A DNA stretch of 64,000 nucleotides from NCBI GenBank assembly GCA_021371955.1, contig JAJFVD010000003.1, forward strand, positions 310,001-374,000. The letters are read 5' to 3'. This document shows positions 8,224-15,026 of the stretch, one piece after another. This DNA comes from Bacteroidales bacterium (GTDB lineage Bacteria > Bacteroidota > Bacteroidia > Bacteroidales > UBA932). The translations under genes were made by a program, and so were the position numbers. Below the pieces are notes generated by a model. The model saw only the letters and a program-made list of their open reading frames with translations, was not told where the DNA came from and searched no databases. Each line of letters opens with the position of its first letter. Within the stretch, counting starts at the first letter, position 1.

Positions 8224-8970
8224 ATGATTGATAATTGGTTGGAAAGAAGCACCCTGCTTCTGGGAAATGAAAAGCTGGAATATTTAAAATCACTGACTAT
8301 TGCTGTGGTGGGTCTTGGAGGAGTGGGAGCATATGCCGCAGAAATGCTGGCAAGAGCCGGAGTTGGTTCAATGATAATCCTGGATGCCGACAATATTAAT
8401 CCGTCAAATAAAAACAGGCAGCTGCTTGCACTTGAAAGTACAATGGGACAGTCTAAAGCACAACTCATGTACAACAGGCTCATGGATATAAATCCAGCGC
8501 TGAAAATTATAGTAATAAAAGAATTCCTGACTCAGGAGAATGTTGATGAAATTCTTTCTCACAGGCCAATCGACTACATTGTTGATGCAATTGACACACT
8601 GTCTCCAAAAATTGCCCTTATTCAGTTTGCACTCAGAAATTCAATTAAAATTGTCAGTTCAATGGGAGCGGGTGCCAAAACCGATGCAACAAAAATCAAG
8701 ATAAAGGATATCTCCAAATCATTCAACTGCCCTCTTGCATACATGCTTAGAAAGAGGCTTCGTAAAGTTGGGATAAGCAAAGGGTTTAATGTTGTTTTTT
8801 CTGAAGAGCTTCCAGATGAAGACGCTATAATAGCAGTTGAGGAGCAAAACAAAAAATCTATGGTGGGAACGATTTCCTATCTCCCTCCGGTTTTTGGATG
8901 TATTTGTGCTCAGGCAGTATTGGAGGATCTGCTCGGCCTGAATAAAAAAAATGATTATATTTGTAATTAA
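8224..8970 (+). CDS. tcdA: tRNA threonylcarbamoyladenosine dehydratase TcdA
   Basis: The 248-residue E1-like (ThiF/MoeB) protein starts with the adenylate-binding Rossmann motif AVVGLGGVGAYAAEMLARAG (about 28-47) and continues with LDADNINPSNKNRQ. TcdA uses ATP to cyclise t6A37 in tRNA to ct6A. There is no CXXC zinc pair, which separates TcdA/CsdL from ThiF and MoeB. The rest, including VSSMGAGAKTDATKIKIKDISKS, matches TcdA. It closes the SAM hydrolase-mazG-tcdA unit. Confidence 0.9.
   Translation: MIDNWLERSTLLLGNEKLEYLKSLTIAVVGLGGVGAYAAEMLARAGVGSMIILDADNINPSNKNRQLLALESTMGQSKAQLMYNRLMDINPALKIIVIKEFLTQENVDEILSHRPIDYIVDAIDTLSPKIALIQFALRNSIKIVSSMGAGAKTDATKIKIKDISKSFNCPLAYMLRKRLRKVGISKGFNVVFSEELPDEDAIIAVEEQNKKSMVGTISYLPPVFGCICAQAVLEDLLGLNKKNDYICN
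8956..8963 (+). promoter_or_regulatory. Bacteroidetes-type -7 box for the GNAT/hydrogenase run
   Basis: TATATTTG matches TAnnTTTG inside the last codons of tcdA, 29 bases before the ATG at 8993. From here to 14514 the gaps between genes are at most 22 bases, so this may be the promoter of the first part of the hydrogenase-associated run. Confidence 0.45.
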
Positions 8971-8992
8971 AACCTAAACTAAACAGCCCCTG

Positions 8993-10108
8993 ATGAATAT
9001 AACAATAAAAGAGGTTGAATCCTCTTCCGATATTGCCCGATTCATTAAGTTTCCTCATAAATTGTATAAAGGGAATAAGCAATATGTACCGGTGTTAAAT
9101 TCCGATGAATTATCAATTCTCACAAAAAGTCCCTCCCTTGATTATTGCACATTAAAAATGTGGCTCGCATACGGCAGCAGAGGCGAAATAACGGGTAGAA
9201 TAGCCGCCATTCTCAATCCCAGGTCAAACGAATTCCATTCGCAGAAAAGACTTCGTTTTGGATGGTTTGATTTCATTGAAGACATAGACGTTGCAAAAGC
9301 TTTGATTGATAAGGCAATTGCCTGGGGCAAAGAAGCCGGTATGGAAGAAATACACGGGCCACTTGGTTACAACACCTGGAACCGGCAGGGAATGCTGGTT
9401 GAAGGTTTTGAAAATGTTCCGCCAATAAACTGCCTGTATAATTATCCCTACTATCCTGAATTTATGGAAAAACTGGGATTCGAAAAACAGATAGACTGGA
9501 TACAGATAAAACTAAAAGCAAACTCCGGAGTTGATCCCAGACTTCATAAAATTAACGATTTGTTAATTGAAAAATACGGGCTCAAAATTTTGGATTTAAA
9601 AGAGATAAAGAACAGAAAGGATTTGGTTGACAAGTTTTTCTCAAGTTACAACGAAAGTTTCAGGGATATACCAAATTTTGTTCCCCTTACAGAAAAGGAG
9701 ATAAAACAAATTGGTGAAGAATATTTTCCGAAACTTCGCCCCGAGCTTACAAGCATAATTGTTGACAAAGACGATAATATTGCCGCTTTCGGTATTTGTT
9801 TTCCAAGTTTGAGCGAGGCCTTTCAGAAGGCAAAAGGACAACTTTTCCCTTTTGGAATTTTCCATATTCTCAGAGCGATGAAACATTATAACACAATTGA
9901 TTTTATGCTTCTTGGTGCAGCCCCGGAGTGGCAAAAGAAGGGAATATCGTCTGTGTTTCATACTCATCTTGCATCAAATTTACAAAAGAACGGTGTAGTT
10001 TCCGGAATAACAAATCCGCAGGCAGAAAAAAACCTTGCGCAAAAGGTGTGGGAGAGATACCAGCATGAACCGTATATGAGGAGACGCTGCTATATTAAAA
10101 ACATATAA
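8993..10108 (+). CDS. GNAT-like N-acyltransferase family protein
   Basis: The 371-residue protein resembles a widespread Bacteroidetes/Firmicutes family annotated as GNAT N-acyltransferase. Visible hallmarks are ITIKEVESSSDIARFIKFP at the start, the GRIAAILNP strand, HGPLGYNTWNRQGMLVEGF, and a C-terminal half with LLGAAPEWQKKGISSVFHTH. That last segment resembles the acetyl-CoA pyrophosphate loop (Q/R-x-x-G-x-G/S). The substrate is unknown. It has its own promoter-like box and precedes the first DRTGG-like gene by 10 bases, so it may be cotranscribed with the hydrogenase-associated genes. Because a predicted deacylase lies in the same run, protein acylation is worth considering, but nothing in this sequence proves it. 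Confidence 0.65.
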   Translation: MNITIKEVESSSDIARFIKFPHKLYKGNKQYVPVLNSDELSILTKSPSLDYCTLKMWLAYGSRGEITGRIAAILNPRSNEFHSQKRLRFGWFDFIEDIDVAKALIDKAIAWGKEAGMEEIHGPLGYNTWNRQGMLVEGFENVPPINCLYNYPYYPEFMEKLGFEKQIDWIQIKLKANSGVDPRLHKINDLLIEKYGLKILDLKEIKNRKDLVDKFFSSYNESFRDIPNFVPLTEKEIKQIGEEYFPKLRPELTSIIVDKDDNIAAFGICFPSLSEAFQKAKGQLFPFGIFHILRAMKHYNTIDFMLLGAAPEWQKKGISSVFHTHLASNLQKNGVVSGITNPQAEKNLAQKVWERYQHEPYMRRRCYIKNI

Positions 10109-10118
10109 TATTTAGGTT

Positions 10119-10463
10119 ATGACCATTAGTGACTTGTGTACTTTAGTGAATGGAACTGTCGTTTGCGGGGCAAACCGGATGAACGAATCTGTTAAATACG
10201 CATTTGCTTCCGATTTGATGAGTGATGTGCTTACTGTAAAGACAAACCAGTTTATTCTCATAACAGGTCTTGCAAACATACAATCCATAAGAACAGTGGA
10301 AATGTCTGACACTCCTTTTCTGTTGCTTTGCAGGGATAAGGAGGTAACAGAAGACATGAGGGAACTTGCAGAGGAGAGCAACATACTTATAATAAAAAGC
10401 CCTTATTCGCTTTTTAAATGTGCCGGTATATTATTTTCTGCCGGGTTAAAACCGATATACTAA
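10119..10463 (+). CDS. DRTGG-like small protein, hydrogenase-associated
   Basis: The 114-residue cytosolic protein begins MTISDLCTLVNGTVVCG and contains YAFASDLMSDVLTVKTNQFILITGLAN, the pattern of DRTGG-type domains (SDLMSDVL followed by a hydrophobic strand and TGL). Such small proteins recur in [FeFe]-hydrogenase operons of anaerobes as far as I know. Their role is unknown; DRTGG domains elsewhere accompany CBS domains and HPr kinase-like proteins and may bind nucleotides. It is related to the 110-residue protein at 12226-12558, which shares SDLLSDVMG. The next gene starts 1 base after its stop. Confidence 0.7.
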   Translation: MTISDLCTLVNGTVVCGANRMNESVKYAFASDLMSDVLTVKTNQFILITGLANIQSIRTVEMSDTPFLLLCRDKEVTEDMRELAEESNILIIKSPYSLFKCAGILFSAGLKPIY

Positions 10464-10464
10464 T

Positions 10465-10878
10465 ATGTTGCTTGAATATAAGGTTGAAGGCGGGGATTTT
10501 ACCCAGGCAGGATATGCTTCTTCTCAAATTAAGAAGACCCTTAAGCAGCTTAATGTTGACCCTGCGGTAATTAAAAGAGTTGTAATTGCACTCTACGAGG
10601 CTGAGGTAAATATTGTTGCGCATGCATACAGAGGCGTAATTTATGCGCAGGTTGAGGGCAGCGGAATTAAACTCCGGCTTGAGGACGAGGGGCCCGGTAT
10701 CCCTGATATCGAGAGGGCAATGACTCCCGGCTTTTCCACTGCTTCGCAGCAGGTGAGGGAGATGGGGTTTGGTGCAGGTATGGGGTTGCCAAATATAAGC
10801 GACAATGCAGATAGTTTTAAAATTGAAAGTTCAGTAGGAAAAGGAACCACATTATATATTGAGATAAAATTCCGTTAG
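10465..10878 (+). CDS. RsbW-like ATP-binding protein (anti-sigma factor / Ser-Thr kinase fold)
   Basis: The 137-residue protein is a stand-alone GHKL ATPase. The N box is EAEVNIVAHAY, the G1 box DEGPGIPD, the G2 box GAGMGLPNISDNAD, and it ends GKGTTLYIEIKF. There is no dimerisation or phosphoacceptor domain, so it looks like the RsbW/SpoIIAB class that phosphorylates an antagonist or binds a sigma factor. No antagonist or sigma gene adjoins. Instead it lies between a DRTGG-like protein and a hydrogenase-like Fe-S protein, suggesting that it relays a redox or H2 signal. That role is inferred from position. Confidence 0.8.
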   Translation: MLLEYKVEGGDFTQAGYASSQIKKTLKQLNVDPAVIKRVVIALYEAEVNIVAHAYRGVIYAQVEGSGIKLRLEDEGPGIPDIERAMTPGFSTASQQVREMGFGAGMGLPNISDNADSFKIESSVGKGTTLYIEIKFR

Positions 10879-10879
10879 G

Positions 10880-12211
10880 ATGAGTCAGACCACATACAAC
10901 AGGGCGCTTGAGATAATGGGAGATGTTTGCATTGGATGCTCACATTGTATGAAGGTGTGTCCGACTGAAGCACTAAGGGTCTCTCAGGGCAAAGCTAAAA
11001 TTCATGTAGACTGGTGTATTGACTGCGGGGAGTGTTACCGCATTTGCCCAAACAGAGCAATTCGAGTAATGGATGACGATTTCAAGCAGATTTTCAACTA
11101 CAAACACAGAGTATTGCTTGTTCCTTCTGTGTTTTTCGCTCAGTTTGATGACTCAATTCCCCGGGAGAAAATTTACAATATAATAGGAGAACTGGGATTT
11201 ACCGAGGTATGTGCTGTTGAACAGAGTGTTGATACACTCATAGACGAAGTTAGCGAATACATAAAAAGAGCTCCGCTGCCTGTCATATCCTCTTTTTGTC
11301 CGGCAGTAATAAGGCTGATTCAGGTGCGTTTCCCGTCTTTGGTGGACCATATTATGAGACTCCTTCCTCCGATTGAAATAACCGCTCAGTATTATAAACG
11401 AAAATTTGCAAAAGAAGGAATAAAGGAGGGCGAATTTGGTATTTTTTACCTTACGCCGTGTATTGCAAAAATTGCATCTGTAAAATCACCGGTCGGGGGG
11501 TACACTTCTCCTATTCATGGTGTAATAAATATGGATTTTTTCTATAACAAAGTATACCTTGCGCACAAGCAAAAAATTCCAATCACAAGACAAATTAAGA
11601 TTAACGGGGAACTCTCTTCTAAAGGAGTACTTTATCCCACAACAGGCGGAGAATCCATGCATATTAAAGGCAAAACGCTCGCGATTGACGGGATGGACAA
11701 TGTAATAGATTTTCTGGAAATACTTGAAAATGAGGAGATAGAAGGATTTGATTTTCTGGAATTAAGAGCATGTGACGAGTCTTGTGCCGGAGGGATACTT
11801 TCCCACAGGAATCGTTTTCTTACGGCCGAGAGCATGAAAAAGTATGCCTCAACAATTCCGGACACCCATAATCTGATATCAGACTATAAAAAATACTGTT
11901 CTGCAGTGGTTCATATGGATAAGATTGAACCTCGCTCAATGGTTAAATACGATAGAGATATCGACGCTGCCATAAAAAAAATGGAAGGGGCGAGAGAACT
12001 TAGAATGTTATTCCCTGGAATAGACTGTGGCGCCTGCGGGGCTCCAAGTTGTGAAGCCCTTGCAGAGGATATTGTGAAGGGACAGGCAGAGATAAGTTCA
12101 TGTATTTTTCTAAGAACTCTTTACGAAAAAAGGGGAGAGATATCTCTTGAAGAGGCAGTAGAAATAATGGAAAATATTTGGGGTAAATCGAGATTTGACA
12201 AAAAAATATAA
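10880..12211 (+). CDS. Divergent [FeFe]-hydrogenase-like Fe-S protein (putative sensory hydrogenase)
   Basis: The 443-residue protein has three parts. Residues 17-56 hold two [4Fe-4S] ferredoxin motifs (C17, C20, C23, C27; C46, C49, C52, C56). Residues about 75-330 form a hydrogenase large-subunit C-terminal domain. The end has one more [4Fe-4S] motif (C383, C386, C391, C408). The four H-cluster cysteines are present (C140, C194, C298, C302), but the canonical TSCCP loop is SSFCP, so the proton-transfer cysteine is Phe139. The MPCxxKxxE loop is TPCIAKIAS, without the Glu, and MACPGGC is RACDESC. This fits the sensory/non-bifurcating [FeFe] groups rather than a fast catalyst. No PAS domain is present, unlike many HydS proteins. 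It follows the RsbW-like gene by 1 base. Confidence 0.85.
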   Translation: MSQTTYNRALEIMGDVCIGCSHCMKVCPTEALRVSQGKAKIHVDWCIDCGECYRICPNRAIRVMDDDFKQIFNYKHRVLLVPSVFFAQFDDSIPREKIYNIIGELGFTEVCAVEQSVDTLIDEVSEYIKRAPLPVISSFCPAVIRLIQVRFPSLVDHIMRLLPPIEITAQYYKRKFAKEGIKEGEFGIFYLTPCIAKIASVKSPVGGYTSPIHGVINMDFFYNKVYLAHKQKIPITRQIKINGELSSKGVLYPTTGGESMHIKGKTLAIDGMDNVIDFLEILENEEIEGFDFLELRACDESCAGGILSHRNRFLTAESMKKYASTIPDTHNLISDYKKYCSAVVHMDKIEPRSMVKYDRDIDAAIKKMEGARELRMLFPGIDCGACGAPSCEALAEDIVKGQAEISSCIFLRTLYEKRGEISLEEAVEIMENIWGKSRFDKKI

Positions 12212-12225
12212 CAATAGCCGGAACT

Positions 12226-12558
12226 ATGAAAGTAAAAGACGTTGCAGAGAAACTCTCGTTAAAAATTTTTTCAGCCCCTGAAGGGCTAAACAGAGAAGTT
12301 ACAGGAGGTTACACTTCCGATCTTCTGTCTGATGTTATGGGCCACGCTCAGGAGGGGCATATATGGATTACTCTCCAGACTCACAAGAACATTATGGCAG
12401 TGGCAAGTCTAAAAGATATTGCTGCAATTATTCTTGTCAAGGGATTCATCCCTGAACCGGAAACAATTGAACTTTCCGCACAGGAGGGAATTCCGGTACT
12501 TGGAAGCAGCTCTGAGGCATTTGAATTGTCGGGAAAACTATACGAAATGTTAAAATGA
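12226..12558 (+). CDS. Second DRTGG-like small protein
   Basis: The 110-residue protein MKVKDVAEKLSLKIFSAPEG… has a DRTGG-type pattern, GGYTSDLLSDVMGHAQEGHIWITLQ, and a C-terminal half with AAIILVKGFIPEPETIELSAQEGIPVL. It is a paralogue of the protein at 10119-10463. Its stop overlaps the PHP gene start by 4 bases (ATGA). Pairs of this kind in hydrogenase operons suggest that the two act together or on each other, but the biochemical role is not known. Confidence 0.72.
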   Translation: MKVKDVAEKLSLKIFSAPEGLNREVTGGYTSDLLSDVMGHAQEGHIWITLQTHKNIMAVASLKDIAAIILVKGFIPEPETIELSAQEGIPVLGSSSEAFELSGKLYEMLK

Positions 12559-13283
12559 TAAAATCCGACCTCCATATTCATACTGTACTTTCTCCTTGCG
12601 GAGACATAGAAATGACTCCTTTAAATATTATCCGCAAAGCAAAAGAGTGTGGCATTGGCATTATTGGCATCACCGATCATAACTCGACTCTTAATTGTAT
12701 GGAGATTATGCGGATTGGCAATATGGAGGGAATCTATGTCCTGTGCGGAGCGGAAATCACTACGAAGGAAGAGGTTCATGCTATTTGTTTTGTTGAGAGC
12801 ATCCATTTAGGTGCTCTTCAATTTTTTTTAGAAGAACATATTCAAAAAATTCCAAATAATCCCGAGATATTCGGTTATCAGCTTGCCGTAAACGAAAAAG
12901 AAGAAGTTGTTGAGGAGGTGGATTATCTTCTTATCAATGCACTTGACATAACCATTGAACAGGTAGAGAGTTTTATTCATTCAATCGGAGGTATTTTTAT
13001 CCCTGCTCATATAGATAAAATGCAGAATTCAATTTACAGCCAGCTGGGTTTTATGCCACCATCACTAAAACCGGATGCAGTTGAGATATCAGGAAAAGGT
13101 GTTCGTTCTAATCAGATTGCAATGGATCGTTCATTGGAAAAATTTAATTTTATCCGCTCTTCAGATGCCCATTATTTAGAAGATTTCGGATGTATATATA
13201 CAATGCTGAATCCGGAAAAACTGGACTTCAATGCAATCCGGGACGCAATAATCTCTAAATCTTCACCACCCGTAATTAATTAA
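12555..13283 (+). CDS. PHP-domain metal-dependent phosphoesterase
   Basis: The 242-residue protein carries the PHP signature: SDLHIHTVLSPCGD (4-17), GITDHN (about 38-43), GAEITTKEEVHAICF, PAHIDK and SSDAHYLEDFG. These supply the His/Asp/Glu ligands of a trinuclear metal site. The family hydrolyses phosphoesters such as 3',5'-nucleoside bisphosphates or phosphorylated proteins (CapB/YwqE). The target here is unknown. Translational coupling with the upstream DRTGG-like gene and a 2-base gap to an ATPase suggest a phosphorylation-type switch, for example removal of a phosphate added by one of the two HATPase proteins. That link is inference. Confidence 0.85.
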   Translation: MIKSDLHIHTVLSPCGDIEMTPLNIIRKAKECGIGIIGITDHNSTLNCMEIMRIGNMEGIYVLCGAEITTKEEVHAICFVESIHLGALQFFLEEHIQKIPNNPEIFGYQLAVNEKEEVVEEVDYLLINALDITIEQVESFIHSIGGIFIPAHIDKMQNSIYSQLGFMPPSLKPDAVEISGKGVRSNQIAMDRSLEKFNFIRSSDAHYLEDFGCIYTMLNPEKLDFNAIRDAIISKSSPPVIN

Positions 13284-13285
13284 TT

Positions 13286-13828
13286 ATGAACGACCTTTCT
13301 CTTCATATAATTGACATCATTCAGAATTCTCTGAGCGCCGGGGCTTCTTTTATCCGGCTTACCGTAGATGAAAACACTATAGAGGACAGACTGAAGATAA
13401 TTATTGAGGATAATGGAAAAGGGATGACTCAGGAACAGGTTGCAAAACTTTCTGATCCTTTTTTTACTTCCCGGACAACCCGCAGAGTAGGCATGGGCAT
13501 TCCGCTTTTCAAGCAGTCTGCAAATCAGGGCGGAGGCGATTTAAAAGTTGAGTCCACAGTGGGAGAAGGAACTGTTGTAACAGCCTGGTTTCAGCACAGC
13601 AACATAGACCGCCCGCCTCTGGGTGATGTCGCAAACGCATTTCTTTTAATGTTATCTGCCAATCCAAATCATCATTTTGTTCTTAAATATATTTACAATG
13701 AGAATGAATATTTATTTGATTCAGAGGAGGTAAGGGAAGTGCTGGGAGATATCCCGTTTAATGATGCTTCAATAATTAGGATTCTTACAGATATGATTCG
13801 CGAAAATTTGATAGATTTGAGAAAATGA
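13286..13828 (+). CDS. GHKL ATP-binding protein, hydrogenase-associated
   Basis: This 180-residue protein has a GHKL ATPase fold: N box DIIQNSLSAGA, G1 box EDNGKGMTQEQV, G2 box GMGIPLFKQSAN and GEGTVVTAWF. The last 60 residues (HHFVLKYIYNENEYLFDSEE…) form an extra C-terminal part. Unlike a histidine kinase it has no DHp helix pair. Homologues are common next to NuoE/NuoF/HydA genes in anaerobes, to my knowledge. Its stop overlaps the sirtuin gene by 4 bases (ATGA). It may be a kinase, an anti-sigma factor or simply a nucleotide sensor. Confidence 0.82.
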   Translation: MNDLSLHIIDIIQNSLSAGASFIRLTVDENTIEDRLKIIIEDNGKGMTQEQVAKLSDPFFTSRTTRRVGMGIPLFKQSANQGGGDLKVESTVGEGTVVTAWFQHSNIDRPPLGDVANAFLLMLSANPNHHFVLKYIYNENEYLFDSEEVREVLGDIPFNDASIIRILTDMIRENLIDLRK

Positions 13829-14514
13829 ACAAAAAGCATCTGGTTGTTTTGTCCGGGGCAGGAGTGAGTGCCGACAGTGGTCTTGAAACTTTCAGAGATT
13901 CAGAGGGCCTTTGGGCGAAATACAGAATCGAAGATGTATGCACCCCTGAAGCACTGGAGAAAAATCCGGGGCTCGTTCTTAAATTTTATAATGAACGCAG
14001 GAGACAGCTCCTTGGTGTTGTGCCTAATGAGGGACATTTTGCTATAGCTGAGCTTGAAAATTATTTTGATGTTGATATAATAACTCAGAACATTGATGAC
14101 CTTCATGAGAGGGCAGGTTCATCCAGAGTATTGCACCTGCACGGAGAACTTCTTAAGTGCAGAAGCATGAAGGACCCCTCTTTCATTGGAGTAGCGAAAG
14201 GCGACATAAATATTGGAGACACATGTCCCATGGGAGGACAACTCCGCCCTCATGTTGTCTTTTTTGGCGAAGATGTTCCCGAAATGGAGAGAGCAGAAGA
14301 GATTATACACACTGCAGATATCCTTGTAATCGTTGGAACATCCCTGGCTGTTTACCCTGCCGCAGGTCTTGTAAGGTATGTTCCTGGGAGCACGGACATA
14401 TATGTTGTTGATCCTTCGGAAATTACCCTTTCCGGTGCTGATGTGACATATATCAGGGAACGATCTGTAACAGGTATGCCAAAATTACTTAAACTTTTAA
14501 TTCGGACTATTTAG
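13825..14514 (+). CDS. cobB: SIR2-family NAD-dependent deacylase, zinc-site-poor, desuccinylase-type
   Basis: The 229-residue sirtuin has GAGVSADSGLETFRD (11-25), TQNIDDLHERAG (87-98), catalytic His106 in LHLHGE, and GTSLAVYPAAG. Tyr55 and Arg58 in FYNERRR match the pair that defines class III sirtuins, which remove succinyl and malonyl groups. The zinc ribbon is degenerate: only C112 and C134 remain where four Cys are normal, as I recall for many Bacteroidetes sirtuins. It overlaps the upstream ATPase gene by 4 bases, so it is truly embedded in the hydrogenase-associated run. A 106-base gap follows. NAD+ dependence would couple deacylation to the NAD(H) pool that HydABC also uses; that functional tie is inference. 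Confidence 0.87.
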   Translation: MNKKHLVVLSGAGVSADSGLETFRDSEGLWAKYRIEDVCTPEALEKNPGLVLKFYNERRRQLLGVVPNEGHFAIAELENYFDVDIITQNIDDLHERAGSSRVLHLHGELLKCRSMKDPSFIGVAKGDINIGDTCPMGGQLRPHVVFFGEDVPEMERAEEIIHTADILVIVGTSLAVYPAAGLVRYVPGSTDIYVVDPSEITLSGADVTYIRERSVTGMPKLLKLLIRTI

Positions 14515-14569
14515 CTTATGATTGTGAATATTTGTGACAATTTTTTTTTGATAATGTTACTAAAATGTA

Positions 14570-14577
14570 TACTTTTA
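14570..14577 (+). promoter_or_regulatory. Possible internal promoter before the HydBAC genes
   Basis: TACTTTTA differs from TAnnTTTG at one base and lies in the only sizeable gap (14515-14620) of the run, 43 bases before the ATG at 14621. It would let the catalytic genes be expressed separately from the signalling genes. Confidence 0.3.
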
Positions 14578-14620
14578 TAAATTATTGCAATAGGGAAAAT
14601 TCAAATAACATCATAAAAAT

Positions 14621-15022
14621 ATGAACAAAATCAAATCCCTTGATGATTTGCGCAAGATGAAGCAAAATCTCGAACACGAAATGAACATTCGTGAAAAGAG
14701 TAACGAGCCTGAATCTCTTGTTCAGATCCGTGTGGCTATGGCAACCTGCGGAATTGCGTCCGGAGCCAGAACGGTTATGAATACCCTTGTGGAGAAAATT
14801 GAAAAGGATAAGATTCCTGCAGTTGTCACGCAAGGAGGATGTATGGGCTATTGTTATGCAGAACCTACTATTGAAGTAAAAGTACCCGGCAAAGATCCGG
14901 TTGTTTTTGGCAATGTAGATTCTCAGAGAGCAATTGATATCTTAGTGAAGTATGTCGTAAACGGAGAACTTCTTGAGGGTATCATTCCTACAAATTATCA
15001 AACAATTAACGAGAAAAAGTAG
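14621..15022 (+). CDS. [2Fe-2S] thioredoxin-like ferredoxin, hydrogenase-associated
   Basis: The 133-residue protein has an N-terminal helical segment (IKSLDDLRKMKQNLEHEM) and a thioredoxin-like [2Fe-2S] domain: VAMATCGIASGART and TQGGCMGYCYAEPTIEVKVPG. Only three cysteines are visible. The first Cys of the usual C-x4-C pair, present in HydB as CGGTGC, is missing here. So the cluster either uses another ligand or is atypical, a pattern I recall in related hydrogenase-associated proteins. It precedes hydB by 4 bases and is likely an electron-transfer or assembly partner of the complex. Confidence 0.8.
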   Translation: MNKIKSLDDLRKMKQNLEHEMNIREKSNEPESLVQIRVAMATCGIASGARTVMNTLVEKIEKDKIPAVVTQGGCMGYCYAEPTIEVKVPGKDPVVFGNVDSQRAIDILVKYVVNGELLEGIIPTNYQTINEKK

Positions 15023-15026
15023 GATT

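Noticed and set aside
14973..15026. Upstream extension of hydB from a TTG
   Set aside because: It overlaps the end of the preceding gene and adds 18 residues before the conserved MAQFKMHLLVCGGTGC start.
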